Positions 32,524 to 43,401 of a stretch of 64,000 bases of DNA are shown one piece after another (position 1 is the stretch's first letter; every line of letters starts with the position of its first letter). Where the stretch lies: assembly GCA_030533445.1 (NCBI GenBank), contig CM060069.1, positions 2,078,756 through 2,142,755 on the forward strand, read 5' to 3'. This DNA comes from Cyprinodon diabolis (lineage: Eukaryota > Chordata > Actinopteri > Cyprinodontiformes > Cyprinodontidae). The notes below the pieces were generated by a model. It ran no database searches. It was given only the letters and a program-made list of their open reading frames with translations, and was not told the origin of the DNA. The position numbers and the translations under genes were made by a program.

Positions 32524-32905
32524 TAATTCAATTCTATTCAGTTTATTTCTATAGCGCCATTTAACAACACATCATCTCAGGTCACTTTCCAGTTCACCAG
32601 ATCATCCAGTCAGATTGATTCAAAGTTTTCTATCTAAGGAAAACCAGCTGATTGCATCGACTCATTGACTCTTCAGCAATCCCTCACACTAAGCATGCTT
32701 GTAGTGACAGTGGAGAGGAAAAACTCCCTTTGAACAGGAAGAAACCTCCAGCAGAACCAGGCTCAGTGTGAGCGGCCATCTGCTGAGGCCCACTGGGGTT
32801 CAAGGAGACGGAAGCAGACATAGAAAAAGAAGCATAGATACAAAAGGCAGCTGTCAACCAGCTCCACAGGCGGCCCCGTCCAGGAAACACGCAGCCAGGC
32901 AGACG
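32524..32905 (-). mobile_element. Dispersed fish repeat, copy 2 (inverted)
   Basis: Reverse complement of the copy at 10601-10843 and longer: it keeps the TTTATTTCTATAGCGCCATT end seen alone at 61626-61727. No coding potential. Confidence 0.8.
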
Positions 32906-34217
32906 ATAAGATAAGTCCTAGGGAAAAGGGAGGTGGGTTGGTTCCTGAGAATGTCTGTTTATTTAGTTCGCTGTTGTTTTGTTTTGAATTTGTATTGTCT
33001 TTATGTTTTATGTTTAAATCAAAAAGTGGAAAAATTAGATTTTTATGGTTTAAATTTTCACTTCTGTTTCCTCAATAAAACTAACAAAAAAAATTCTATG
33101 AGGCAAGAAAATGATCTGCTAATAGCAAGAGTTTTTTTTACCTTTTTAGGTAATGATCAGCATAGTAAATTGTACTGGAAGGGTATAATTTTATTTATTT
33201 TATTCTGTCTAATTATACTATGTTTTATTTTGCTCTTTTGTACAATCTTATTTTTCTCTCTTCTGTAAACAGTTGCACTGCAAGAAAATACATTTTCTGC
33301 AAGAGTTTCATAAAATAATTCTGATTCTGATAGAAATTAAACTATGAAGATTTTTTTTTGTATTATTGGCAGATGATTTTAATACAGTCATATTAAACAC
33401 AAATACAAAATGTAAAGAAATGTTTTACTTTTAGGTGATTTTAGTCAGAATTTTAGAGGGATTCCTCCTGATTTGGTGTAATGAGTTATGCTGTTGAAGA
33501 ACTGGAAACGTCTTTTACAAGAGGATCTGAAACAAAAACAGCTTTATTTAAAGACAAAGTCAATTTTGTGATAGAGAATAACGCCCACAATGCTCTGTCA
33601 GGCTTTTAGAAATAGGAAAAAACGTAATAAGGTTTTTCAAAACATAGACATCCAAAAACATGGGTAGCAGCATGTTTTTATGGACCTGCTCTCTGTCTGG
33701 GAAACAAGCTGCAGGACAAACGTCTCTTCAAAGGCTGCAGGTTGGAGGCTGTTCCTCTGGGTGCAGCCATGTTTCACTAATACTGTCATAATATTGATCA
33801 TGTTTCACTTCTAGATATCCCAGTATTAAGCGAAGGCTCATACCATTTAGCATTTAAACCTGGAGAATATGCCAATAGTGCACCTCTGCTTAATTATGCA
33901 GGAAGCTGCAGCCTGGCTCCTGAACAGAGGGAGGGAGCCCAGCAGTGGTCCCGCAGGGTCAGCCGCCCTGGGACACATTCAATGCTCCCCATTCTTAATT
34001 GGAACAGAGTCTTAGGAGGAAAGCTTTTTAATAATTATTTTACTTTCTGATTTTACAAACAGGAACATATGTACAAGAGAAAAGCGTCATTAAGAGCCAG
34101 GCTGAAGGGAAATACAGTTTACACAATAAAACAATATTCTTCAGGTTGTGTTTAAGATCAGATGATTAGAGTGGATCATTTCTGTAAAATGAACTTATAA
34201 GAATAATAAGATGACCC
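32906..34217. other. AT-rich DNA, nothing recognised
   Basis: The start (to about 33330) may be the 3' UTR of the L1-like fragment resumed after the dispersed repeat, judging by its AT-rich tail. The rest has no recognisable gene. Confidence 0.4.
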
Positions 34218-34384
34218 CAGTGGCGGCTGGTGAAAAATATTTTTGGTGGGGCTGATATAGCCTAGTGTATGTCTCCAACTAATCCGGAATAAGAATTCAA
34301 ATAAACAATTGGACAATACATACAATTTAACAGTAATGATTTAATTTACTATATAATAACAGTAACAGTGATGATTTGGGTCAC
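34218..34384. mobile_element. hAT-like left terminus, partner not found
   Basis: Starts CAGTGGCGGCTGGTGAAAAA, a fish hAT terminus type. No inverse copy of this end is present downstream, so it is truncated or was broken by the LTR-like insert that follows. Confidence 0.45.
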
Positions 34385-34802
34385 TGTGACGGGGTTCTTT
34401 GGCCTCCAAGAATCCAGGCTCAGTCGGGTTACCGGTGTTGGTGATTTATTGTGCTCAAAAACTCAAAACAGGGTGCAAAAGAAACTAAACATGTACAAGA
34501 TCCTCTGGGCCTCAGCCTCCCTCCAGTTACCAGCAATGTAACAAAGAAACAGAAAACAAAAATGGCCGCTCTTCTTCCCACAGCCCTCATTAAATAGTTT
34601 AAGCCCCTCCCCTCAGGCTCTCTTATTTCTGGTTTCTTCTCATTAATCAGTTTTGTCCATATATTACCTCCACAAACAATTGATGTACAAAACAAACAAA
34701 TCATTTTTACAACTTAATACTTTTACAGAGATTCATTGACTTATTCAATTACACCAAACTGGGTTTGAACCCAGCAAAGACGCTGCCAGACTGAAGATGA
34801 CA
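34385..34802 (-). mobile_element. Possible solo LTR
   Basis: On the minus strand it starts TGTCATCTTCAG and ends CCCCGTCACA. AATAAA lies about 65 bases before the end and a TATTTAA-type TATA box about 140 bases before that. The 5-base flanks do not clearly match, so the edges are uncertain. Confidence 0.4.
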
Positions 34803-34812
34803 GGTCCCCGTA

Positions 34813-34815
<3 letters not shown>

Positions 34816-34846
<31 letters not shown>
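34816..34846. repeat. CA microsatellite
   Basis: About 15 uninterrupted dinucleotides. Confidence 0.97.
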
Positions 34847-34848
<2 letters not shown>

Positions 34849-35431
34849 CTAACCTCACTGAAACATTAAGTGTGCACCCTCAATACGCCAGCAGGTAACC
34901 AGGAACAGCTTGTTTATGGGAGAATTATCCTGCGATAATGCAAGAGCACATAATTTCAATTTGAGAAAAGAATTTCATCTTCTTGCACTCCAAACTTATA
35001 ATGCTCACACTCAAAACATGCGCTCTCTCTCAAATATTTTCTCTTCTCTCTCAAATCTTTGTTTCTTCTCTCAGATTTAATGCTTCTTGCACAGATATTT
35101 TCTCCTCTCGCTTGCCTCCTTCTCTTCGCGCACAAACCGCACTCTGCTCGAGTCTCAGATACGCTCGCAAACCCGTAGGCTCTGCTTGCGGATTTTTTCT
35201 ACTCTCTCTCGGATTGCACTTGGATCGTTGCCTAGCAACCTTTCCAGCCAATAGAACGACAGCCTGGGAAAGGGTGCGCTTGTTTAACCCTACTGAGTGT
35301 GCCTGTGCTACTACGCCACTTAGAGCGTCAGCTGAAACTGCTATTTACAGTAGTTTAGGGGCTCGATTCAGCAAAGTTCAGTACTTATGGATAACCCAAA
35401 CAATTCTGAATTAAGTAATTCAAACAATTCA
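34847..35431. other. Pyrimidine-rich intergenic DNA
   Basis: 35030-35210 is rich in TCTCTC and CTCTTC runs. No gene recognised. Confidence 0.45.
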
Positions 35432-36009
35432 TGTTGTTGATTGCAGATGTGTCTAGTAGTTCCCATTGATTTAGCTTGTAAAGCGGGGAGAATGGCGCTA
35501 GGCTTACCGCACCGTGACGTCACTGCTGGAAGATGGCAGGAGGGAGGGGCTACTATATTTGGGCAAAAATGGCCGCTCCCAGACTCAGTGATCGTGACTG
35601 AAATGATTATTTTATGTTTTTATTTGTTATTGATTAACGCTAATTTCATAAAATCACCGCAAACATATTAGTTTTATAATGCAAAAACTTAATCTCAATA
35701 AGTCTTTTTTTCTTAAAATAAGTGCATATTTTCTTAAATTAAGGAGGTAAGTAAGAAACTTTGCCAACAGAACAAGACGATTTGCATTTAAAATAAGAAA
35801 AAAAAACAATTATATTGTCTTATTACAAGTGCATATGTTTTAATTATATTATTTTAAGAGTAAAAATACTCATTCTATAGGCAGATCATTTTATTTACCT
35901 GCTCAAATTAAGGGTAAATTTAGGCTTAATTTAAGACATTTTACATTTGCAGTGTAGGTATAAATAATGATCCATTCATTATTCCTCGCTGACCGGACTT
36001 TTCCTTTAA
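35432..36009 (-). mobile_element. THAP/TTAA family, copy B
   Basis: On the minus strand it begins TTAAAGGAAAAGTCCGGTCA and continues through GGATCATTATTTATACCTA to the shared GGGAGCGGCCATTTTTGCCC region, a CRE-like TGACGTCA, and CATTCTCCCCGCTTTAC, stopping before the THAP part. It contains a TA-flanked insert (35677-35954). This copy shows the intact left end that copy A has largely lost. Confidence 0.82.
35677..35954. mobile_element. TA-flanked MITE inside copy B
   Basis: 278 bp between two TA dinucleotides (35675-35676, 35955-35956). Ends are TAATGCAAAAACTT and TTACATTTGCAGTG, imperfectly inverted. Copy E at 19950-19970 has the uninterrupted site, so the insertion is supported by an empty-site comparison. 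TA targets suggest a Tc1/mariner-type MITE; it has no ORF. Confidence 0.7.
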
Positions 36010-37229
36010 GTGTCTTTATCCTTACATGAACATAAAAATAAAACCATAACATAGAGTATATGATGTAAACTCTATCATTAATCGTCTCTCCCTAAATTTT
36101 CCTAAATAAGCTGCATCTTATGTCGTAGTTTCATGTTCAGCCTAAAATAAGTAGTTTGGATTAAATTGACAAATCAGTCAGATAAGAAACCTGTGACTTC
36201 TGACTGAAATTACACGAGATTTCAGCATAATTACACTTGTTTTGTTCATATTTAGCCAGATCTTGGTGTTGGAGTCTTACAGGATAGCAGAGGTGCAGCG
36301 GATGTTGAAGGTGGATGAGACAGCAGAGAGGGGACCACCTGCGTCCGCTGAAGAGTCCCACTGAAGACAGTGTGTAGGCTTATAAATGGAGGACAAGGTA
36401 GATCAGATAGGAGGGAGGGAGCACTGAGTGGCACTCACCCACACTCACACACACACACCCTCTGGGAGTGAAAATGAAATTTTCCAGGCAGCTATTTCTG
36501 CAGCAAATTCAATTACTGAAAGCACTTGTACAAAGAGCTGTGACTTCCCTGATGGTGAGATTGGAAACGGCTGATGGCTGCAGACAGTGAATAACAGGAC
36601 AGAGCCGCGGCCCCTGCTGAGGGCAGCTACGTGCACAAAAACAATAAGAGCCGCGCGGACAGGTGTGAGAGCGCAGAGGCCGCAGAGATAAAAGGTTACG
36701 AGTTCAGAAAAGTTCCATCGCATTATCTTCCTTTTATATAAAGTGAGAGGAGGGATTATGCTGCAACACCGCACCTCCCAAATGGCTGCTGTCACTACGC
36801 CTGTGTGTCCCTCCATCACACATTGCAGCACTTAAACACACCTGAGATGATGAATAGGAGCAGAGACAAAGCAGGATATTAACCTCCGAGGCCTGCACGC
36901 AAACACACCTGGAGACAAACAGCAGAACTTCCTGCTTCATTCAGACACAGAAGCTCAGCAGAGCAGGCCTGCTGTGTCTGACCACTCCTTACATCCATGG
37001 GGGCTTAGATCTGCACCTCCTGATACACAGATAAAGAAAAATAAAACTTTACATTACACTTTATCTTTTTAGGGTTCCTCTCTCCTAGCTCAGTATCACA
37101 GAGTGATCTACAGTCCACTCAGGCTCTGTGCTTAGAAGTTTCTTTTTAATTCTACAAATCAGAAAGTCTCTCCAATACTGGAACCAGTTCAGCACATAGA
37201 TCCAATAGATACCAAACTGGTCTGAGGGT
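36010..37229. other. Intergenic DNA, nothing recognised
   Basis: Short ORFs without family. A brief ACACACAC run near 36445. 36480-36960 is non-repetitive. Confidence 0.4.
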
Positions 37230-37630
37230 TAAATCAGCTCATGAAACTGTCCTCATCTCAGGGCAGGAATTTTTGCTGATTCTCTTCATTGGCTTCCTGT
37301 TAAATCCAGAATAGAATTTAAAATCCTCCTTCTCACATATAAAGCCTTAAATGGCCAAGCTCCATCTGATATCAGAGATCTGATTGTTCCTTATGTTCCT
37401 AACAGAGCACTTCGCTCTCAATCTGCAGGTTTACTAGTGGTTCCTAGAATTTCTAAAAGTAGAATGGGAGGCAGATCTTTTAGTTATCAGGCTCCTCTCC
37501 TGTGGAACCAACTACCAGTTTTAGTCCGTGAGGCAGACACCCTGTCTACTTTTAAGGCTAGGCTTAAAGCTATCATAATCATAAAGGTTCATAGACATAA
37601 AGGACTGGTGACAGAGGGCAGCCCTGTCAA
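37230..37630 (+). pseudogene. L2-like LINE C-terminal fragment (empty site)
   Basis: Encodes SLHWLPVKSRIEFKILLLTY, KALNGQAPSDIRDLIVPYVP, NRALRSQSAGLLVVPRISKS and SFSYQAPLLWNQLPVLVREA, ending STFKARLKA: the last part of a fish L2-type polyprotein plus its 3' tail. Sequence upstream of about 37270 is degenerate. TTAA at 37552-37555 is the unoccupied equivalent of the MITE site at 28862-29638. Confidence 0.88.
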
Positions 37631-38440
37631 GGTCCAACATCACATAACAGCCGAGAACAAGTCCGATATCATATCGGTAATGTGGACCAAACTCAATTGT
37701 TGAGGGGGAATCATTTGAACAGTATCTGTTCTTCTTCTTATAAAATAAATTAATTAAAGATATTAAATCTAAAATAGTAAATGTGTTGACAATGCTTCTT
37801 ACAAAGTATGAACTTCTTTAAACAGCATGTATTTCCAGCCAATAGCGCCTTGTGTTGCCATGGAGAAGATGATGTCAGGTCCTAAAATAACAGCCTTAGA
37901 GCTGCTCTAACATGCTTGACTCATGGTTAGCCTCTTGGAAAATGTGTCCCGTTGGGTAATCCTGATCGCCTGCTCCTTATTCTCATTGTGTGCCTTTTCT
38001 TTAATTTCTCCTTTCTGGGCCACAAAGCCGGCGGCTTTACCTCTGCGGAAAAAGAGATCTAAAGTATTTGATTCCAATTCCAGGCAAACCCTGAGAGGGA
38101 CTTCATCAGCAAAGCAGCCGCTGGTGCTTTACACCGTGACAGAATGAGAGGGGAGAGAAAAGCTATTAAAGTTGTATCTTTAAAGGTCAATAACAGTGGC
38201 TGTAATGACTCTCACTGTTTAATCCAAATATGTGGGTGTGTGGCTGAGCCCTGCTGCTGACATTGATAGACTTGAATGGCAAGTGAAGGATTCCTCAGTG
38301 TCAGAAAATACCAGACTGAAAGGTAAAGAGAGACGCCACCTGAGAGGAAACTCAGCTCCATCCTCTAGTCATTTGGGTTGGCTGTCTAGGTTCTTGTATT
38401 TGATTCATTGTGAGGTCCATTTTCTGGGAATATAGAACGT
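37631..38440. other. Intergenic DNA, nothing recognised
   Basis: No element end or gene family seen. Confidence 0.4.
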
Positions 38441-39043
38441 TGTGAGGACTGATGCCTGGACCCCATGAGGGAATTGCTTATTTTAGGTCAGTCGTCATGT
38501 TTAGGCCATAGAAATGAATTGAAGTAAATGTAAAGCCTCCTGCAAAAATACAGAGACAGGTTTGTGTGCCTCATTTGTTAGATTTACTAACTATCTGAGG
38601 ACCAACAGGTGACAGTCAGTTTAGAGGTATGATGTGGATTAACTTGAGGTTGAGTTTAGAGTTAGGAATATACTGATAATGGTCAGGATTTGGGTAAATG
38701 TCACCAATAGGCATAGAAGCAACTGAAATGACTGAAAATCAATGGAAAGTTTTAACAGCCTGTCTTTAATACCTGGTGGGGACAATTTCCTAGGAATATG
38801 CTACATTTTGGGGACTCATAGGTACTAGTGGGGACCAACAACTGGTCCCCATAAGGAAAGTTTCTCTTCTTGGGGTGGGCGTTAGGTTTAGGACTAAGGT
38901 GTGAATTGAGTTTAGGTTAGGTTTAGGGATAGGTATGTGTCGGTAATGGTTAGGGTTAGGGCAAGGGTCACGGTTAGGCCATATAAATTAGTGGGAAATG
39001 AATGGAAGTCAATGGAAGGTCCCCACAAGGATATTGTGACACA

Positions 39044-39084
<41 letters not shown>

Positions 39085-39345
39085 GGTGGTCTTGTTTTAC
39101 CTACAATGTGAGGGAAGTATTTTGAAAAATATCCTACATGCAAGGAGTTACAGGTGCATATGGGGACATTCAACCGGTCCCTATATGGTAAAGTTCTGTT
39201 CTTTGAGTTGGGGTTAGGTTTAGGACTAAGGTGTGAGTTCAGTTTAGGTTAGGATTAGGTACATCTTGGTAATAGTAAGGGTTAGTGTAAGTGTCTGGGT
39301 TAGGCCATATAAAATGAATACAAGTCAATGAAATGTCCCCATATG
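38441..39345 (+). repeat. Three tandem copies of a GGTCCCCA / TTAGG-rich fish repeat
   Basis: Each copy runs from GGGGAC(C/T) or ACCGGTCCCTAT-type sequence through degenerate GGTTAGGGTTAGG to TGAATGGAAGTCAATGGAAG or a variant. Copies lie at about 38441-38780 (diverged), 38800-39045 and 39130-39345. A TG microsatellite (39047-39081) separates the second and third. The TTAGGG-like stretch (about 38925-38965) is short and degenerate, so it is not a telomere. Confidence 0.8.
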
Positions 39346-40204
39346 TCCTGAAAACAAAGCTGTCTGGGTGTGTGTGTGACTAGAGGGGTTGGGGGGGGGG
39401 GGTCTGTGAGTGGAATCAAATCAATACTTCAGCCTCCTACAACACCTCACTACTACGATGAGACAGGAATCCATATGAAATGTTATTTCCAAACTGTTCT
39501 TTTTAGTGAGATGAAGTCGGGGCTAATCGGATGATTGTGCCTCTGTGTTTAAAACATTAGCGGCCCTATTTACAGTGATATAGGCATTATGGCTTACCAT
39601 CCAGAGGGCCGGGATCTGAGGGGTGGCACCAATGAGCTACAGAGAAGAAAAAAACGCTATTGTCTCATTGTCTCCGCTGCAGCTCAAGCTAATGCTTTTT
39701 ATTCATGGCTTACCTATAAAACAATGCCATCAGTTTCCCTCATGTTTCGGAGTGCTGGCCTTTACCTCTGCTCAGCTCCTGTTGTGCCAACTTCTACACA
39801 CTATATTCTATATCCAAACCATTATCAGTTCTTCATCCAAACCGGCTGTGAGGCAGCCAGGATCCAGCCGCTGCTTTTAAACAGCCTCCCTTCTGATTTT
39901 TGGAATATAAACCGGATCCATCCTAGCTTTTCAAAAATAAATGTGTTTTGGTGTATCAACCATCAGAAATACTCAACCTTTATTTCTCATAGACCGCAAG
40001 GAAGGGCTATCCATCACGCCGCAGAGCTGCAGAGCCAGTGGGAAGTACCACATTAATTAGAACAGATTATTTTTGCAACAAAGTGGAAAATCTGTGAATT
40101 AGGGAGAACATGCAAACTCCATGCAGAAAGACCCCGGGCCGGGAATTGAACCCAGAACATTCTTGCTGCAAGGCAGCAGTGCTACTAATCTGTGCACAGT
40201 GATA
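39346..40204. other. Intergenic DNA with a LINE/SINE-like tail
   Basis: Mostly unrecognised. About 40100-40190 (GGGAGAACATGCAAACTCCA, GAATTGAACCCAGAACATTC) is a common fish retroposon segment. Confidence 0.45.
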
Positions 40205-40437
40205 CAATGAATTTAGCATTAATCGGTAAAAAAATAACAATAATAATTTTCGTGGCGATCGCTGAGTCTGGGAGAGGCCATTTTTGCCCAAATATAGTAA
40301 CCCCTCCCTCCTGCCATCTTCCAGCAGTGACGTCACGGTGCGGTAAGCCTAGCGCCATTCTCCCTGCTTTACAAGCTAAATCAATGGGAACTACTAGACA
40401 CATCTGCAATCAACAACAATTATTGAAGATTTCCAGA
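40205..40437 (+). mobile_element. THAP/TTAA family, copy C (internal fragment)
   Basis: Matches copies A and B from AATGAATTTAGCATTAATC through GCCATTTTTGCCCAAATATA and TGACGTCACGGTGCGGTAAG to GAAGATTTCCAGAG. Both termini and the THAP segment are missing. Confidence 0.85.
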
Positions 40438-41604
40438 GCTTACACCTTTCTGAACCTCAAACCACATCCCCTAACAGCTGACCTACCACGCCCCTTTACC
40501 AGTGCTGCTGTCCGTAGCCAAATAATGGAAATTACATCACCTAGATCATGGAAATTGCTGTGAAAGAAATCCTCAAACCCTACCTGCCAGCACTGGTAAA
40601 GGTCCAGCATTCATATGTAGCTTAGGACCGGTGCGTACATAGAAGAAATCTGCATGCTGGCCCAGTTTGTACCTTGCAGGAAGAAGGTCCAGAGTTTGAT
40701 CCTAAGGTCTTTTTGTCTTTATTTCTGCCGCTAGGAGACTTCTCCACCTTCGTGCTTTAGAGGATACAAGTATTTTCTTTGAAGCATGTCTGCATTAAGT
40801 TGCATGATGTTGTTTGAGAGATGAACATGATATGCAGTTGTGTTTGTCCAGAGCTAAAGACAGTCTGATATCATCTGTGTGTCTCCTGGGCAGCTAATGT
40901 GATATTTGCTGTCACCCTGGCCCCTGGATCCGGTGTCAAGCAGCAGATCTCATCTGCAATGTAAGACAATTTCCGCACATCTGAAAAGACACTTTCTCCA
41001 GTCAATAGAGTATAAATTGCTCTCGGAGAATTTGTATCATCTTAACTAAAGGTGACTCACTTTTCTCCAGAGGTTTCCTGGGTCACCCCTCCTTTTTTAA
41101 TATTTGTATGTTTAGATTTTTGGATGGTCTGTCTCGCGCTGAGCTCTGTCATCCATCAGATTCATTCGGGCAAACAGCTTCTGCCACAAGATTACAGGTT
41201 ATTAAAAGGTTGATCACAAGGCAGCAGGCCGTGTCTTTGGCCCTCTTTCCTCATCATTCATTCATCGCCTCCTCTTGTCGACAAATAGTGGTTCTTCTGC
41301 TTCCTCGCCACAGAAAAAAGGCTTGATTCACAGCCTCCATCCCCACAGAAACATAACGGATATGCAAACACAGACGTTTAAGGACTAGGTGAAATTCTTT
41401 CAGGTCGGTTAGTTGGGAGAAATGTAATCTCAAGGGAAAGACTAGTCTGTGGTAAATGTTTAAATGATTTCATAAAGTCAAATTTTGGAAGTCACATATC
41501 AAAATAGGGCGTCAGGGGGGGCAGCGTGTGAGACAGAGAGCCATTGCTCTCCATAACACAGTGCAGGTGGAGGGGATTGCTGCCCAATCGGAGAGTCTGA
41601 GAAA
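40438..41604. other. Intergenic DNA, nothing recognised
   Basis: Small ORFs only; no conserved protein or RNA seen. Confidence 0.4.
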
Positions 41605-41971
41605 TGGCGTAACTATCGGTAAGAAGAGTATGGAGTTGCTTAGGGACCCCCAGCCTCTTAGGGGCCCCGTCACTGACACCTGGCAGTCCCCTTACGTAAT
41701 AGTGGACTAGGACGTCTCTTTGCAAATGTAATGGTGCGAAAAATTCCTCTTAAATCCACTTGATACTATATCGATTGACCGGACCGTATTTAAACCCCAA
41801 CATCTGGCAGATTTTAACGTGATGGTGAGCCGTTTAAACACGACACCAATAGCAAAGCAGACAGTGGTACTTTTAATTTATGTTAATAAATGTGTATAGT
41901 TCATTATAAGGTTTGATTAAAAAAATAACCTAATGTAATATGTTTCAAACTGCAATAAAGATCTTAAAAGT

Positions 41972-42242
41972 ACGGAAGAGGATTAGTGTCAGTGGAAAAA
42001 AAAAAAGTTAACTGATTTTTAAATTTTATTTCAGTTTAGTATGGGAAACAAGTCAGAATTCTGAGAAAAAAGTCAGAATTCTGACTTTTTTCTCAGAATT
42101 CTGACTGAATTCTGACAATAAAAAAAGTCAGAATTCTGAGAAAAAAGTCAGAGTTCTGACTTTTTTCCCATACTAAACTGAAATAAAATGTAAAAATCAG
42201 TTAACTTTTTTTTTTTTCCACTGAACCTAATCCTCTTCTGTA
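41972..42242. mobile_element. Foldback element with nested palindromes
   Basis: Left arm from CGGAAGAGGATTAGTG to TTTAGTATGGGAAA, right arm its complement from TTTCCCATACTAAA to CTAATCCTCTTCTG, about 75 bp with few mismatches. The centre has several copies of AGTCAGAATTCTGA, itself a palindrome. The structure would form a long hairpin. No ORF. Confidence 0.85.
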
Positions 42243-42352
42243 TAAAAGAACAATGTATTTGGGTATTTTATTTTTTACACTACGAATTGGAATTTTGGGT
42301 AATCCAGAGCGTTGATTAAAACCATAACCGTTACGTACAATGTGTTAGCAAC

Positions 42353-42935
42353 GATGGATAGCAAAAAGAAGTACTTCAGCGGATTCCAGAAAAGAAAAAG
42401 CAAAGAAGAGCTGCTGGAAGAACGGAAAAAAGTTCCCAAAATAAACACGTTCTTTCAATGAACCAAAGAGGAAGAGGAGGGCGTTGCTGCCACAGTGAGT
42501 AAAGATGGCGACCAGGAGATGAATGGAGAGAGCGTGGGTGAGGAGGGGGGCTGTGAAACTCAAGGTAGCCCAATAAGACTAGTTTTTGTAGTTCATCTGG
42601 GGCCCACCCAGATAATGTTGCTTACTGGCCAATTATCGTGTCATTACGCCATTGAGTCTAAGCAGTGAAATCATTAATTTCAATGATCCTGCGCTGTGGC
42701 CAACAAAAATGACTGATTCTGATAGAGTGAATGTTGTGTGTTTTAATGGCAAAATGGAAATCTGTTGGACAGATGGCAAATGAACTACCAGCAGATTCAG
42801 AGGGCAGAGAATGTCAAAGTATCTAACCTATTCTACCTCCCACAATGGAAGGGGAAAATTGTTAGGGACTGGCTGATATACAGCAGGTCAAAAAAGGCTA
42901 AATATTGGCCTGCTGTGCTTGCTGGATAGCTGTAG
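42353..42935 (+). pseudogene. hAT transposase N-terminal relic (TTF-type finger)
   Basis: Starts ATG: MDSKKKYFSGFQKRKSKEEL then LEERKKVPKINTFFQ and a stop, the basic start typical of this hAT group. Other frames give INFNDPALWPTKMTDSDRV and, near 42810-42900, FSKYLTYST or MSKYLTYST, then IVRDWLIYSRSKKAKYWPA, matching the conserved NG..v.R.WL.YS.sK block before the finger's cysteines. The cysteines and everything after are lost. Stops and frameshifts throughout. Confidence 0.75.
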
Positions 42936-43014
42936 AGGGGGGCCCAAAAAGACTGTGTTGTCCCGGGCCCCAGAAAAGCTGTCAGCTGTCCTGCCAGTGA
43001 CGATACGCTATATG

Positions 43015-43401
43015 ATTTGCTGAACGTTGACCCCTCACTGAAAACTTTGTGGTTGCCCAGACAACGATAACATAACCATGTGGTGAGTCGGGAGCATCCG
43101 TAGTGTTAGTGTGTCTAATGACTGATGAAGTTTTACCTGGTTGAAAACAAAGCTGAAAAAATCTGTTTCTGGTGAACAAAGTAACTGTTAGATCATGATT
43201 TAAAGAGCTGGGTAGCGCTGTGGCTAGCTGTGTTCAGTAGCTAACAGGTTAGCATCTTTTAGCTCGCTCAGTTCACCATATTAAGTTACACTACTTTTAA
43301 CTTTGTGTCAACAACAACCATTTATTTTTTCTACAAGGAGAAGATTGTTGTTTTCTTTGTTTAAAATCTGTACGATAGTCATTTTTAAGATGTTCTATAC
43401 T
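43015..43401. other. Intergenic DNA, nothing recognised
   Basis: No gene or element end seen. Confidence 0.4.

Larger units (their letters stand above)
41605..43014 (+). mobile_element. hAT element relic with transposase N-terminus and nested foldback MITE
   Basis: The left edge (ATGGCGTAACTATCG) and the right edge (CAGTGACGATACGCTATA, read inverted) are weakly similar, and GGGGCCC-rich subterminal stretches occur near both. It encloses the transposase relic at 42353-42935. Exact ends and a target duplication are not clear. Confidence 0.5.

Noticed and set aside
35001..35414. 143-codon ORF in pyrimidine-rich DNA
   Set aside because: Composition-driven; translation (Ser/Leu-rich) matches no family and both strands are open.
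38925..38965. Telomere-like TTAGGG stretch
   Set aside because: Only a few degenerate copies inside a known type of dispersed repeat; repeated in the neighbouring copies.
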